DNA from: CAYSCS01 sp964429695
GTDB taxonomy: Bacteria; Acidobacteriota; Aminicenantia; Aminicenantales; Aminicenantaceae
Assembly (NCBI GenBank): GCA_964429695.1
Contig: CAYSCS010000101.1
Coordinates: 29,927 to 93,926 of the forward strand
Reading direction: 5' to 3'
DNA: 64,000 nucleotides
Positions 43,460 through 50,683 of the stretch are shown piece by piece. Positions within the stretch are counted from its first letter, which is position 1, and each line of letters opens with the position of its first letter. The translations under genes and the position numbers were made by a program. The notes beneath the pieces are model-generated. The model saw only the letters and a program-made list of their open reading frames with translations, made no database searches and was not told where the DNA came from.

Positions 43460-44893
43460 TTAATCGAAGACCTGTGCCTCGAACACGAATATTTCTGCTC
43501 CTTTCTTCCAGGCATCAGGAGGAAGACCGGCCTTTAGGCAGGCTTGTCTCAGGAACATGTCTCTTGACCAGTTGTTTTCGACTGGGACCTGAGGGAGGAG
43601 GATCCCCTTTTTCTCTCCCTCAACGATTAAGAGGCCGTGTTTGCCGACTTCGATTTGAGAAGGGTCTTCAATTTTTTTAAGAGTTGAGAGTACAGAAATC
43701 TCTATTTCAAGGTTTTTGAGCTCCTCTTGGCTAAGAGGGGGAAACCTCGGGTCTTTGCAAGCAGCAAATATAGCAGCCCGGATCACTGTTTCGTATAAAG
43801 GCATTATTGGTTCCACGAATCCTATGCATCCTCTTAAAGAGTGATGCTTTTTAAGGGTAACGAAGGCACCCTTTTTCTCGAATAGATTAGAGTTTTGGGG
43901 AGTATATTCAAAGATTGTTTTTTCTATTACAATTTTTTCTATGGCTTTGCGGGCAATTTGAAGTAGCTCCTTTTTTTCTTCTTGAGAGAGCTCTTTCTCT
44001 TCATCTTTTTGCTCAAGATAAATTGCCGCCGAGAGATACCCTACTACACCTGATTCAGGCCCACCTGCCTGTGAGGAATCAGCGTAGTGAAGGAGCTCAA
44101 CGCGGGCTTCTCCTCGACTTTTTGCATACAACAAAGAAGCCACAACCCCTCCTCCTCCACACATGATGCCCTCTCCCCTCTCAATTTTTCTTTGCAGTGA
44201 TTCGGTATCAAGAGCCTTGATTAGATTTGCAGTCTGATTATCTATTTCGTTTGCTTCTTTTTTCGGGAGATAATGGGAGAGGTCTGTAGAGGCAACAAGC
44301 AATGCTTTTTTGTCCTTGAGAGCTTGGGTGAGCGCCTTAGCGAGAGAATTTACAGTATTTCTTGAGGGGGCTCCCATGAGAATGGGGACTATTTTCGCTT
44401 CGGGCAGGACTTTCTGGATGAAAGGAATTTGAACTTCTATCGAATGTTCTTCTTTATGGGCTTGAGGGATATATTTGAAGCCTGAAAGAAATGAAATCTT
44501 GGACGCTAACTCCTCATCTATGTAGGCGACACCGAGCGGTGTTCTATAACCGCCGCGAGGATATATAGAGCATCCCTGGAAACCGTATCTGTGAGAGGGA
44601 GCGATGATGATGACAACCTCATAGTCCCGGCCTTGGACCTGTTTATAACCAAAGGCAGCAACTTGTCCAGAATAAATGTATCCCGCATGGGGGACGATGA
44701 GAGCCAGTATTTTTTCAGGAAGAGTAGTGCTCTTTTTGGCCTTCTCCAAAAATATGTCTATTTGTCGAGAAAGAATTTCTGTTCTTTGGTCATAAAATTT
44801 CCCGGCCCAGACAGGTTCTCTTATTTCTTGAGCTATACACCAAGCTCCACAGAGAAAGAGAAGAAATAAAAGAAAGTTTAACTTTTTATTCAT
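43460..44893 (-). CDS. Secreted Memo-AMMECR1 fusion (AmmeMemoRadiSam proteins B and A)
   Basis: The 477-residue protein fuses a Memo domain (about 25-290) to an AMMECR1 domain (about 310-475). Memo residues that align with metal ligands of the family are the His of IVPHAGYIYSG, the His of IIAPSHRYGF and the Cys of IMCGGGGVVAS. The AMMECR1 hallmark is HHSLRGCIGFVEP. ATG 44893 with GAGGG upstream gives a clear signal peptide (KKLNFLLFLLFLCGAWCIA), so the protein is exported, unlike most family members. The radical-SAM partner that defines the AmmeMemoRadiSam system is not in this window. The reaction is unknown; a redox or dioxygenase-type role has been proposed for Memo. Confidence 0.9.
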   Translation of the reverse strand: MNKKLNFLLFLLFLCGAWCIAQEIREPVWAGKFYDQRTEILSRQIDIFLEKAKKSTTLPEKILALIVPHAGYIYSGQVAAFGYKQVQGRDYEVVIIIAPSHRYGFQGCSIYPRGGYRTPLGVAYIDEELASKISFLSGFKYIPQAHKEEHSIEVQIPFIQKVLPEAKIVPILMGAPSRNTVNSLAKALTQALKDKKALLVASTDLSHYLPKKEANEIDNQTANLIKALDTESLQRKIERGEGIMCGGGGVVASLLYAKSRGEARVELLHYADSSQAGGPESGVVGYLSAAIYLEQKDEEKELSQEEKKELLQIARKAIEKIVIEKTIFEYTPQNSNLFEKKGAFVTLKKHHSLRGCIGFVEPIMPLYETVIRAAIFAACKDPRFPPLSQEELKNLEIEISVLSTLKKIEDPSQIEVGKHGLLIVEGEKKGILLPQVPVENNWSRDMFLRQACLKAGLPPDAWKKGAEIFVFEAQVFD

Positions 44894-44923
44894 GAGACCC
44901 TCTTTAGATTTTATCTTCAAAAA

Positions 44924-44952
44924 AATATACTAAGAAAGGTGATAAAAATCAA
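44924..44952 (-). promoter_or_regulatory. Promoter of the Memo-AMMECR1 gene
   Basis: On the minus strand TTGATT (44952-44947), 17-bp spacer and TATATT (44929-44924). It is divergent from, and only four bases away from, the plus-strand promoter at 44957. Confidence 0.55.
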
Positions 44953-44956
44953 TCAG

Positions 44957-44985
44957 TTGACTTTTTCCTGGGCTTCAGATAAAAA
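44957..44985 (+). promoter_or_regulatory. Promoter of the lolB-ispE-prs operon
   Basis: TTGACT (44957-44962), 17-bp spacer and TAAAAA (44980-44985). It serves the long plus-strand run that begins with the small gene at 45004. Confidence 0.5.
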
Positions 44986-45003
44986 AATTAGAGGTAGGTT
45001 AAG

Positions 45004-45138
45004 ATGAAAGATGTATTCAAGAGTTTGCTTGCGGTTCTTCTTTTTTCTTCGGCTTTCTTGATAGGATTCTATCTTGGTGAAGAGAAGATAAAAGCGAAAT
45101 TTCCTGATTTTCAGGAAGAAATTGAGAAACAAGTATAG
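45004..45138 (+). CDS. 44-residue single-pass membrane protein
   Basis: A very short gene with ATG at 45004 and GAGG upstream. The product starts MKDVFKSLLAVLLFSSAFLI, a single membrane or signal helix, then a charged tail rich in Glu and Lys (EEKIKAKFPDFQEEIEKQV). It lies first in the operon, behind a promoter, and is followed by another small membrane protein gene. Codon use resembles its neighbours. Function unknown; it may be a small envelope or secretion-related peptide. Confidence 0.6.
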   Translation: MKDVFKSLLAVLLFSSAFLIGFYLGEEKIKAKFPDFQEEIEKQV

Positions 45139-45188
45139 GAGAAAAGTATCTTTTGAAACATTTTTTTTCATAGTGATTGAGGCATGAT

Positions 45189-45530
45189 ATGAATTGGGGG
45201 GTGTATGGACTCCTCGTCGTCCTTGCTCTGTTCATTCTTCTTCTTGTTTTTTACCCCAATCTTTCCTGTTTTGGAAGGAGAATAAGGTCCCCTTTTTATC
45301 CTTTGTTTCGAAAAAAAGCCAGAACCAAGCGAAAGGTAGAGGATTACGGATTTCGCCTTGTTGAAGGAGAAGAAAGAAAGACGATTTCACTTGAGAAAAA
45401 GCCTCAGAACGTGAGCAAAAGAGTGAAGGTCGAGGATTACGGTTTCAAACTAGTCGAAAAGGAGAAGAATTCAAAGATAGAAAAAAAAGCAGGGGATGAA
45501 AATAAGGGTAGAAAGACATCTTCCGCTTAG
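45189..45530 (+). CDS. Small membrane protein with two copies of a VEDYGF-LVE motif
   Basis: The product has 113 residues from ATG 45189, which has TGAGG six bases upstream (a TTG at 45177 is possible). An N-terminal membrane helix (about 4-21) is followed by a basic, low-complexity cytoplasmic tail. The tail contains KVEDYGFRLVEGEE and KVEDYGFKLVEKEK, a duplicated segment about 35 residues apart. I recognise no family. The stop codon directly abuts the lolB-like start (TAGATG), so expression is coupled. Confidence 0.6.
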   Translation: MNWGVYGLLVVLALFILLLVFYPNLSCFGRRIRSPFYPLFRKKARTKRKVEDYGFRLVEGEERKTISLEKKPQNVSKRVKVEDYGFKLVEKEKNSKIEKKAGDENKGRKTSSA

Positions 45531-46232
45531 ATGAGGAAATGGGAATCAAAGGCAAATTCTCGATTGTTTCTCTGTTTCTTTCTCTATTTTTTGATGATTG
45601 CCTGCCATATTTCGAAAATAGAACTTCCCTCCCCAGGTGAAAAGATTGAAAGCATCGAAGGGTATGCTTCTCTTCAAATTTATGGAACAAAGCGCTCGAC
45701 AAAATCAAGATTCACCTTCTACTTCGATCTGCCCTCACGCGGATATGTTGAAGCCTCAGATTTTTTAGGAAGAACACTCTATAAGATTATCTTCTCTAAA
45801 GAAGAGGCCTTTTTCATCCTGCCTAGAGAAAAGATGTTCTGTAAGGGGCGAGAGGAAGAAATCATCTTTAATTTGATAAGGTTAAGGTTAACTTTAGAGG
45901 AAATTTTCAATCTGTTGAGCGGGGAATGGAAAAGCATTCACAACCAGAGTAGCGAAGAGAGTAGAGAATGGGTGCTTGGAGAGGATGAAAAGGGGAGAAT
46001 CGTCTCAGGCATAAAAGGAGACCTTGGCTTCGAAGTCAAGGAATTTTTTGGGAAAACTAATTTTGTGAAGATGCTTGTTTTTTACTCAGGAGAAAACAGA
46101 GGGAGGATGAAAGTCCTTTCCTTAAGCCTCAATAAGCCATTGAGTAAGCCTATATTTTCGCTCGATTTTTTAAAGACTTACGAGATGAAAACGTGGGATG
46201 AAATAGAGGAGATTTTGGGGATTGAGAATTAG
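45531..46232 (+). CDS. lolB: LolB-like outer-membrane lipoprotein
   Basis: A 233-residue lipoprotein with lipobox LMIAC at about residue 25 and a mature part of beta-strands (ESIEGYASLQIYGTKRSTKS, FYFDLPSRGYVEASDFLGRT), like LolB or DUF4292 proteins, which accept lipoproteins from LolA and insert them in the outer membrane. Sequence similarity to E. coli LolB is weak. The gene order lolB-ispE-prs-pth is, however, the same as in gamma-proteobacteria, which supports the assignment. The gene overlaps ispE by 11 bp. Confidence 0.55.
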   Translation: MRKWESKANSRLFLCFFLYFLMIACHISKIELPSPGEKIESIEGYASLQIYGTKRSTKSRFTFYFDLPSRGYVEASDFLGRTLYKIIFSKEEAFFILPREKMFCKGREEEIIFNLIRLRLTLEEIFNLLSGEWKSIHNQSSEESREWVLGEDEKGRIVSGIKGDLGFEVKEFFGKTNFVKMLVFYSGENRGRMKVLSLSLNKPLSKPIFSLDFLKTYEMKTWDEIEEILGIEN

Positions 46233-47088
46233 TTCGTTCGCCAAGATAAACCTTGGGCTTGAGGTGCTCAAGAAGAGGGAAGATGGCTATCATGAGATCC
46301 GGACCATTTTCCAGAGCATTAGTCTATGTGATTCTATGGAATTTCAACTGACTGAAGACGGTCGCCTTGAGCTCAGAGGTGATGAGGAGAGTATTTCGTG
46401 GGGGAAAGAAAATTTAATTTATAAAGCCGCATCTCTTCTCAAAGAAAAATATGGTGTAGTGCAGGGTGTTTCCATTCATGTAAAAAAGAGCATCCCCCCA
46501 GGAAAGGGACTGGGAGGAGGAAGCAGCAATGCAGCCATGACCCTTTTTGCCTTGAACAGACTCTGGAGTCTTGGTTTATCCAAGAATGAATTGATGAAAA
46601 TGGGGAGCCTTCTGGGCGCAGATGTCCCTTACTTTTTTGAAGGGGGACTTTGTTTGGGTTTGGAAAAAGGAAATAAAGTTTTTCCCTTGGAAGATCTCCG
46701 CGAAATGCCTTGTGTTCTTGTTTTTCCCCCCTTCGCTATCTCAACACGTTTCATCTATAACGAACATCGCCCCTCCTTGACTTCAGAAGGTAAAGAAAGT
46801 AAAATAACTAAGTTTTTATCTACCAAAGAGATTGGCTCACTTGAAAATAATTTAGAAGAGACTGTTTTTAATTTTTATCCTCGGCTCAAAGAAATAAAGA
46901 GCCTTTTGCTTGGCCAAGGTGCAGAGCTTTCGTTGCTAAGTGGGACAGGCTCAGCTATTTTTGGTTTGTTCAGGCAAAGAAAGAGAGCAGAAGAAAGCTT
47001 GAGAGAGTTAGAGAGGCATTATCCGTCGTTACTCGTAGAGACAATTTCTCGAAAAAAATACTTTGAGCATATACTTGCTGGGGAGTAG
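46222..47088 (+). CDS. ispE: 4-diphosphocytidyl-2-C-methyl-D-erythritol kinase
   Basis: IspE phosphorylates CDP-ME in the MEP pathway of isoprenoid synthesis. A GHMP kinase of 288 residues: substrate region SFAKINLGLEVLKKREDGYH, ATP-loop PPGKGLGGGSSNAA near residue 95, and C-terminal LLSGTGSAIFGLF. The start is TTG, overlapping lolB. The final codons and stop (GCT GGG GAG TAG) also form the first ten bases of tRNA-Gln, so the two genes share DNA. Later MEP genes ispD and ispF lie 10 kb downstream on the same strand. Confidence 0.96.
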   Translation: MRISSFAKINLGLEVLKKREDGYHEIRTIFQSISLCDSMEFQLTEDGRLELRGDEESISWGKENLIYKAASLLKEKYGVVQGVSIHVKKSIPPGKGLGGGSSNAAMTLFALNRLWSLGLSKNELMKMGSLLGADVPYFFEGGLCLGLEKGNKVFPLEDLREMPCVLVFPPFAISTRFIYNEHRPSLTSEGKESKITKFLSTKEIGSLENNLEETVFNFYPRLKEIKSLLLGQGAELSLLSGTGSAIFGLFRQRKRAEESLRELERHYPSLLVETISRKKYFEHILAGE

Positions 47089-47150
47089 CCAAGCGGAAAG
47101 GCAGCGGACTTTGGATCCGCCATGCGGAGGTTCGAATCCTCCCTCCCCAG
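47079..47150 (+). tRNA. tRNA-Gln (anticodon TTG)
   Basis: A 72-nt cloverleaf. The acceptor stem is TGGGGAG/CTCCCCA (seven pairs, U1-A72), the anticodon stem GCGGA/TCCGC encloses loop CTTTGGA with anticodon TTG, and the T arm is GGAGG-TTCGAAT-CCTCC; G73 is the Gln-type discriminator. U1-A72 and G73 are glutamine identity features. The 3' CCA is not encoded; a run of six T follows directly. The first ten bases lie within the end of ispE. Confidence 0.95.
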
Positions 47151-47194
47151 TTTTTTGATAGACTTTACTCAAAGATAAATTTTGAGAGAGGACA

Positions 47195-48142
47195 ATGATA
47201 AAGGATGAAGAAATGAAGGTTTTTGCCGGGTCTTCAAACATTCCTCTGGCAAATGAAATCGCTGAGTATTTAGGCACTGGACTGGGCAAATGTATGCTAG
47301 ATAGATTCAGTGATGGAGAAATTCACTTTTATATCGATGAAAATGTCAGGGGGAAAGATGTTTTTGTTCTCCAGTCAGGGTCTTATGATGCCAATTTTCA
47401 TCTCATGGAGCTTTTCTTGATGATTGATGCCTTCAAGCGAGCTTCAGCTGGAAGAATAACTGCGGTCATCCCCTATTATTCCTATGCAAGACAGGACTGG
47501 AAAGACAGACCCCGTGTGCCTATCTCAGCGCGGCTGGTTGCAGATTTAATTCAGGCCTCTGGAGCAGACAGAGTTTTAACCATGGACCTTCATTCTCCCC
47601 AGATCCAGGGTTTTTTCTCCATTCCTGTGGACAATTTAATGGCGGCTCCTGTCTTGGCCAATTATATTCTGGGGCTGGGACTTAAAGATTATGCAGTTGT
47701 TTCTCCTGATGCAGGAGGAGTAGGGAGGGCTCGTTTCTTCGCTAAAAGAGTGAATGCCACTCTTGCAATCATAGATAAAAGAAGACCAGCTCCTAACATT
47801 GCCCAAGTTTTCCATGTCATAGGAGATGTTAGGGATAGAGACGTGCTTATCTTAGATGATATTGTCGATACAGGAGGAACTCTTATTAAGAGTGCACAGG
47901 CTTTGAAAGAAAATGGAGCCTTGAGGGTCTTTGCTGCCTGCACCCATCCTGTGTTATCAGGAAATGCAATCGAGAGAATAGAAAATTCCCAAATCGAAAA
48001 ATTGATTGTGACCAACACCATCCCTTTAAAAGGGATTGCGAAAACATCCCGGAAGATAGAGGTGCTCTCAGTGGCTTCCCTTTTAGGAGAGGCCATCAGA
48101 AGAATAAATAAAGGTCAATCTGTCAGTTCGCTTTTTGATTGA
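47195..48142 (+). CDS. prs: Ribose-phosphate pyrophosphokinase
   Basis: Prs makes PRPP from ribose 5-phosphate and ATP for nucleotide, His and Trp synthesis. Motifs are LQSGSYDANFHLMELFLM, SYARQDWKDRPR, TMDLHSPQIQGFF, VVSPDAGGVGRA and the PRPP loop ILDDIVDTGGTL. ATG 47195 (GAGAGG upstream) and ATG 47213 (AAGGA seven bases upstream) are both possible; the second gives the family's usual MKVFAGSS start. The length (315 or 309) is typical. It lies 45 bp after tRNA-Gln. Confidence 0.97.
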   Translation: MIKDEEMKVFAGSSNIPLANEIAEYLGTGLGKCMLDRFSDGEIHFYIDENVRGKDVFVLQSGSYDANFHLMELFLMIDAFKRASAGRITAVIPYYSYARQDWKDRPRVPISARLVADLIQASGADRVLTMDLHSPQIQGFFSIPVDNLMAAPVLANYILGLGLKDYAVVSPDAGGVGRARFFAKRVNATLAIIDKRRPAPNIAQVFHVIGDVRDRDVLILDDIVDTGGTLIKSAQALKENGALRVFAACTHPVLSGNAIERIENSQIEKLIVTNTIPLKGIAKTSRKIEVLSVASLLGEAIRRINKGQSVSSLFD

Positions 48143-48155
48143 GGAGGATGAAGAG

Positions 48156-48812
48156 ATGAGTTTAATCATAAGAGCAGAAAAAAGAACGATTTTTGGTAAG
48201 AATGCTTCACGGAGAATAAGAAGCAAGGGGAAGATCCCAGCCATTCTTTACGGAACTGAAATCGAGAATGTTCCTCTCATCGTGGATAAAAAAGACATCT
48301 TCAAGGTGGTGAAATCAGAAACTGGAGAGAATACAATCTTTAAGATTGTCTTTGACTCTGAAGAGAAAGATGCGATGATCAAAGAGATTCAGAAGGACCC
48401 TACTACGGATGAACTGCTTCATGCTGACCTTATTCATATCTCTCTCGATCGCCCCATTAGGCTTTCTGTCCCCGTTATTGCCAGAGGAGAAGCAGTCGGA
48501 GTGAAGGCAGAGGGAGGATTTGTAGACTTTATCACTAGAGAGATTGAGATTGAATGTCTTCCTCGAGATATCCCAGAGCACATCGAAATAGACATAAGCC
48601 CCCTTCATCTCAATCAATCCTTGAAAGTTCAAGATATCAGGGCTCCTGAAGGAGTGAGGATTATAAGCGACCCTTCTCTGGTCATTGTCCACATCGAACC
48701 TCCTGCAGTGGAAGAGGTTAAAGTTGGAGTAGAAGAAGAGGTCATTTCCGTAGAGAAAGAACCCGAAATCATCAAGAAAGGAAAGGCAGAGGAGGAGGAA
48801 GAGAAAGAATAA
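48156..48812 (+). CDS. rplY: 50S ribosomal protein bL25 (Ctc type)
   Basis: A 218-residue 5S rRNA-binding protein of the long Ctc form. The N-terminal L25 domain (MSLIIRAEKRTIFGKNASRR, KIPAILYG) is followed by a TL5-like C-terminal domain and an acidic Glu/Lys tail. The frame is open upstream to 48135, but ATG 48156 has GAGGAGG eight bases before it and is the real start. The usual prs-rplY-pth order is kept. Confidence 0.95.
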   Translation: MSLIIRAEKRTIFGKNASRRIRSKGKIPAILYGTEIENVPLIVDKKDIFKVVKSETGENTIFKIVFDSEEKDAMIKEIQKDPTTDELLHADLIHISLDRPIRLSVPVIARGEAVGVKAEGGFVDFITREIEIECLPRDIPEHIEIDISPLHLNQSLKVQDIRAPEGVRIISDPSLVIVHIEPPAVEEVKVGVEEEVISVEKEPEIIKKGKAEEEEEKE

Positions 48813-48815
48813 AAG

Positions 48816-49460
48816 ATGGAACAGAATTTGTGGGCTATTGTAGGGCTGGGGAATCCAGGAAGACAATTTTCTGAAACAAGGCATAACGTCGGTTTCAGGT
48901 TCATCGAGAGGATTTCGAGAAGATGGAAGGCAAAATTGAGGAAGAAAATGTTTCTTTCAAAGGTAGCCATCATGGACAAGGATAAGGTGAAGTTACTGCT
49001 TGCCATGCCTCAGACGTATATGAATAGAAGCGGAATGGCAGTGAAGAAAATCATTAAAGAGGGAGGAGTTAAACCCGAGAAAATGGTGGTGATTTATGAC
49101 GACCTCGACCTACCTCTGGGGGAGATAAGAATAAGGATGAGAGGAGGAGCAGGAACTCATAAGGGAATGAGCTCCATCCTAGCTGAGATAGGAACAACAT
49201 CTTTTCCTCGAATAAGAATAGGCATAGGGCCTTTAGATGAGGGGAAGGATAGTGCCGAATTTGTTCTTAACCCTTTCAGGAAAGAGGAACTCCCTCTTCT
49301 TGAAAAAGGCTTGCTTCGTGCCGAGGAGGCCTTGGAATTACTTCTTAAAGGAGAGGCTGAAAAGGCCATGAACATCTATAATAAGAAGGTTAAATCCTTA
49401 GAAGAAAAAGAGGAGAGAAAAGGACTCCTTGCTCCCTCTGCTCAGGAGAGGGGGTTTTAA
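48816..49460 (+). CDS. pth: Peptidyl-tRNA hydrolase
   Basis: Pth recycles tRNA from dropped-off peptidyl-tRNA. The 214 residues show the standard motifs: AIVGLGNPGRQF, catalytic His in TRHNVGF, MPQTYMNRSG, IYDDLDLPLG (Asp) and RGGAGTHKGMSS. A C-terminal extension of about 20 charged residues is present. It starts 3 bp after the rplY stop. Confidence 0.96.
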   Translation: MEQNLWAIVGLGNPGRQFSETRHNVGFRFIERISRRWKAKLRKKMFLSKVAIMDKDKVKLLLAMPQTYMNRSGMAVKKIIKEGGVKPEKMVVIYDDLDLPLGEIRIRMRGGAGTHKGMSSILAEIGTTSFPRIRIGIGPLDEGKDSAEFVLNPFRKEELPLLEKGLLRAEEALELLLKGEAEKAMNIYNKKVKSLEEKEERKGLLAPSAQERGF

Positions 49461-49478
49461 ATCCATAAGGAGGGTTAG

Positions 49479-49886
49479 ATGCAGCTTTACGAAACAGCAT
49501 TTTTAATTGCACCCAATCTTTCAGAGGAAGAGGCCGAAGAGCTTACTCTGAAAATGGCGGAGGTGGTCTCTAAAAGAAAGGGGAAGATGATAGAACAGGA
49601 TAAATGGGGGAAGAGAAGGCTTTCATATCCAATAAAAAAATTTGAGGAAGCCTACTATGTTTTTTTCCGCTATGAAGCAGACCCATCTGTTCCTTCTGAA
49701 CTGGAGAGGTTGTTTAAACAAACAGAGGCAATCCTGAGATTCATGACCCTGAAGAAGGAAAAAGAGGCAAGATTGAGAAGGAGAGCCAGAGTTGTTCGAA
49801 TCCCAGAGGAAGAGAAGGGAGAAGAATCAACGAGGGGAGAGGCGCCCTCAAAAGATACGAGAGAAGAGGAGAAATTAAATGGCTAA
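49479..49886 (+). CDS. rpsF: 30S ribosomal protein bS6
   Basis: A 135-residue small-subunit protein. The N-terminus MQLYETAFLIAPNLSEEEAE and WGKRRLSYPIKKFEEAYYVF are typical; a longer acidic C-terminal tail (from about residue 105) is extra. AAGGAGG lies just before the ATG. It overlaps rpsR by 8 bp. The common ssb gene between rpsF and rpsR is missing here. Confidence 0.96.
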   Translation: MQLYETAFLIAPNLSEEEAEELTLKMAEVVSKRKGKMIEQDKWGKRRLSYPIKKFEEAYYVFFRYEADPSVPSELERLFKQTEAILRFMTLKKEKEARLRRRARVVRIPEEEKGEESTRGEAPSKDTREEEKLNG

Positions 49887-50136
49887 AGAAATAAGAATGG
49901 AAAAGGCTCAGACAAGGAAGTATTTTGCCCTCAAAAAAAAGGGCTGTAGATTTTGCGAGAAGAATCTAAGGGAGATTGATTATAAGAACATAGAACTACT
50001 CAAGAAATATGTCCCGGAAAGGGGGAAAATTTCCCCTCGACGAATCACAGGTACATGTTCTTTTCATCAAAGGAAGCTCTCCAAGGCTATAAAGAGAGCG
50101 CGAATACTAGCTTTATTGCCTTTTGTAGAAGATTAG
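49879..50136 (+). CDS. rpsR: 30S ribosomal protein bS18
   Basis: An 85-residue protein with the family core CRFCEKNLREIDYKNIELL and GKISPRRITGTCSFHQRKL, ending ARILALLPFVED. Two Cys plus the CSFH segment may bind zinc. It overlaps rpsF and is followed 23 bp later by rplI, the usual S6-S18-L9 cluster. Confidence 0.96.
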   Translation: MAKEIRMEKAQTRKYFALKKKGCRFCEKNLREIDYKNIELLKKYVPERGKISPRRITGTCSFHQRKLSKAIKRARILALLPFVED

Positions 50137-50159
50137 TAGAGATTCTGGAGGGAGGCGAG

Positions 50160-50630
50160 ATGCGGGTAATTTTAAGAGAAAACATAGAGAATCTGGGGAG
50201 AAAGGGGGAGATTGTAGAAGTTGCGCCAGGTTACGGGAGGAATTATCTAATTCCCAGAAAACTCGCCCTGGAAGTCACAAGAGAAAACTTGAAAATGATC
50301 CAGGAAGCACAGAGGGTGCTTCAGAAAAAGTTTGATCAAGAGATGCTCTCCCATCAGGAGCTTATCAAGAAGCTGAATGAGACAAGGCTAACTTTTGTCA
50401 GGAAGTCTGCAGAGAAGGATGTGATTTTCGGTTCGGTAAGCGCAGCAGACATAAAGGATGCCCTCGCAGAGCATGGTTTTGAGATTGATAGAAAAAAAAT
50501 TTTACTTTCTGAACCTATAAAAAGATTGGGAAATTACACCGTGGAGATAAAGGTTTTCCATGAAGACAGGGCAGAGGTAAAGGTAGAAGTCATCAAAGAG
50601 GAAGATAGAAAAGAGGGAGAAAGAGGATAA
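50160..50630 (+). CDS. rplI: 50S ribosomal protein bL9
   Basis: A 156-residue, two-domain L9 joined by a long helix. It begins MRVILRENIENLGRKGEIVE with PGYGRNYLIPRKLA, the rRNA-binding N-domain. ATG 50160 has GGAGGGAGG upstream; the frame extends further upstream only as a shadow of rpsR. The C-terminus is Lys/Glu-rich. Followed by dnaB after 53 bp. Confidence 0.96.
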   Translation: MRVILRENIENLGRKGEIVEVAPGYGRNYLIPRKLALEVTRENLKMIQEAQRVLQKKFDQEMLSHQELIKKLNETRLTFVRKSAEKDVIFGSVSAADIKDALAEHGFEIDRKKILLSEPIKRLGNYTVEIKVFHEDRAEVKVEVIKEEDRKEGERG

Positions 50631-50683
50631 AGAGTGAAGAAGGAATGAAAGAAGTGCTTGAGACCAGAAGATAAAGGAGAGAG

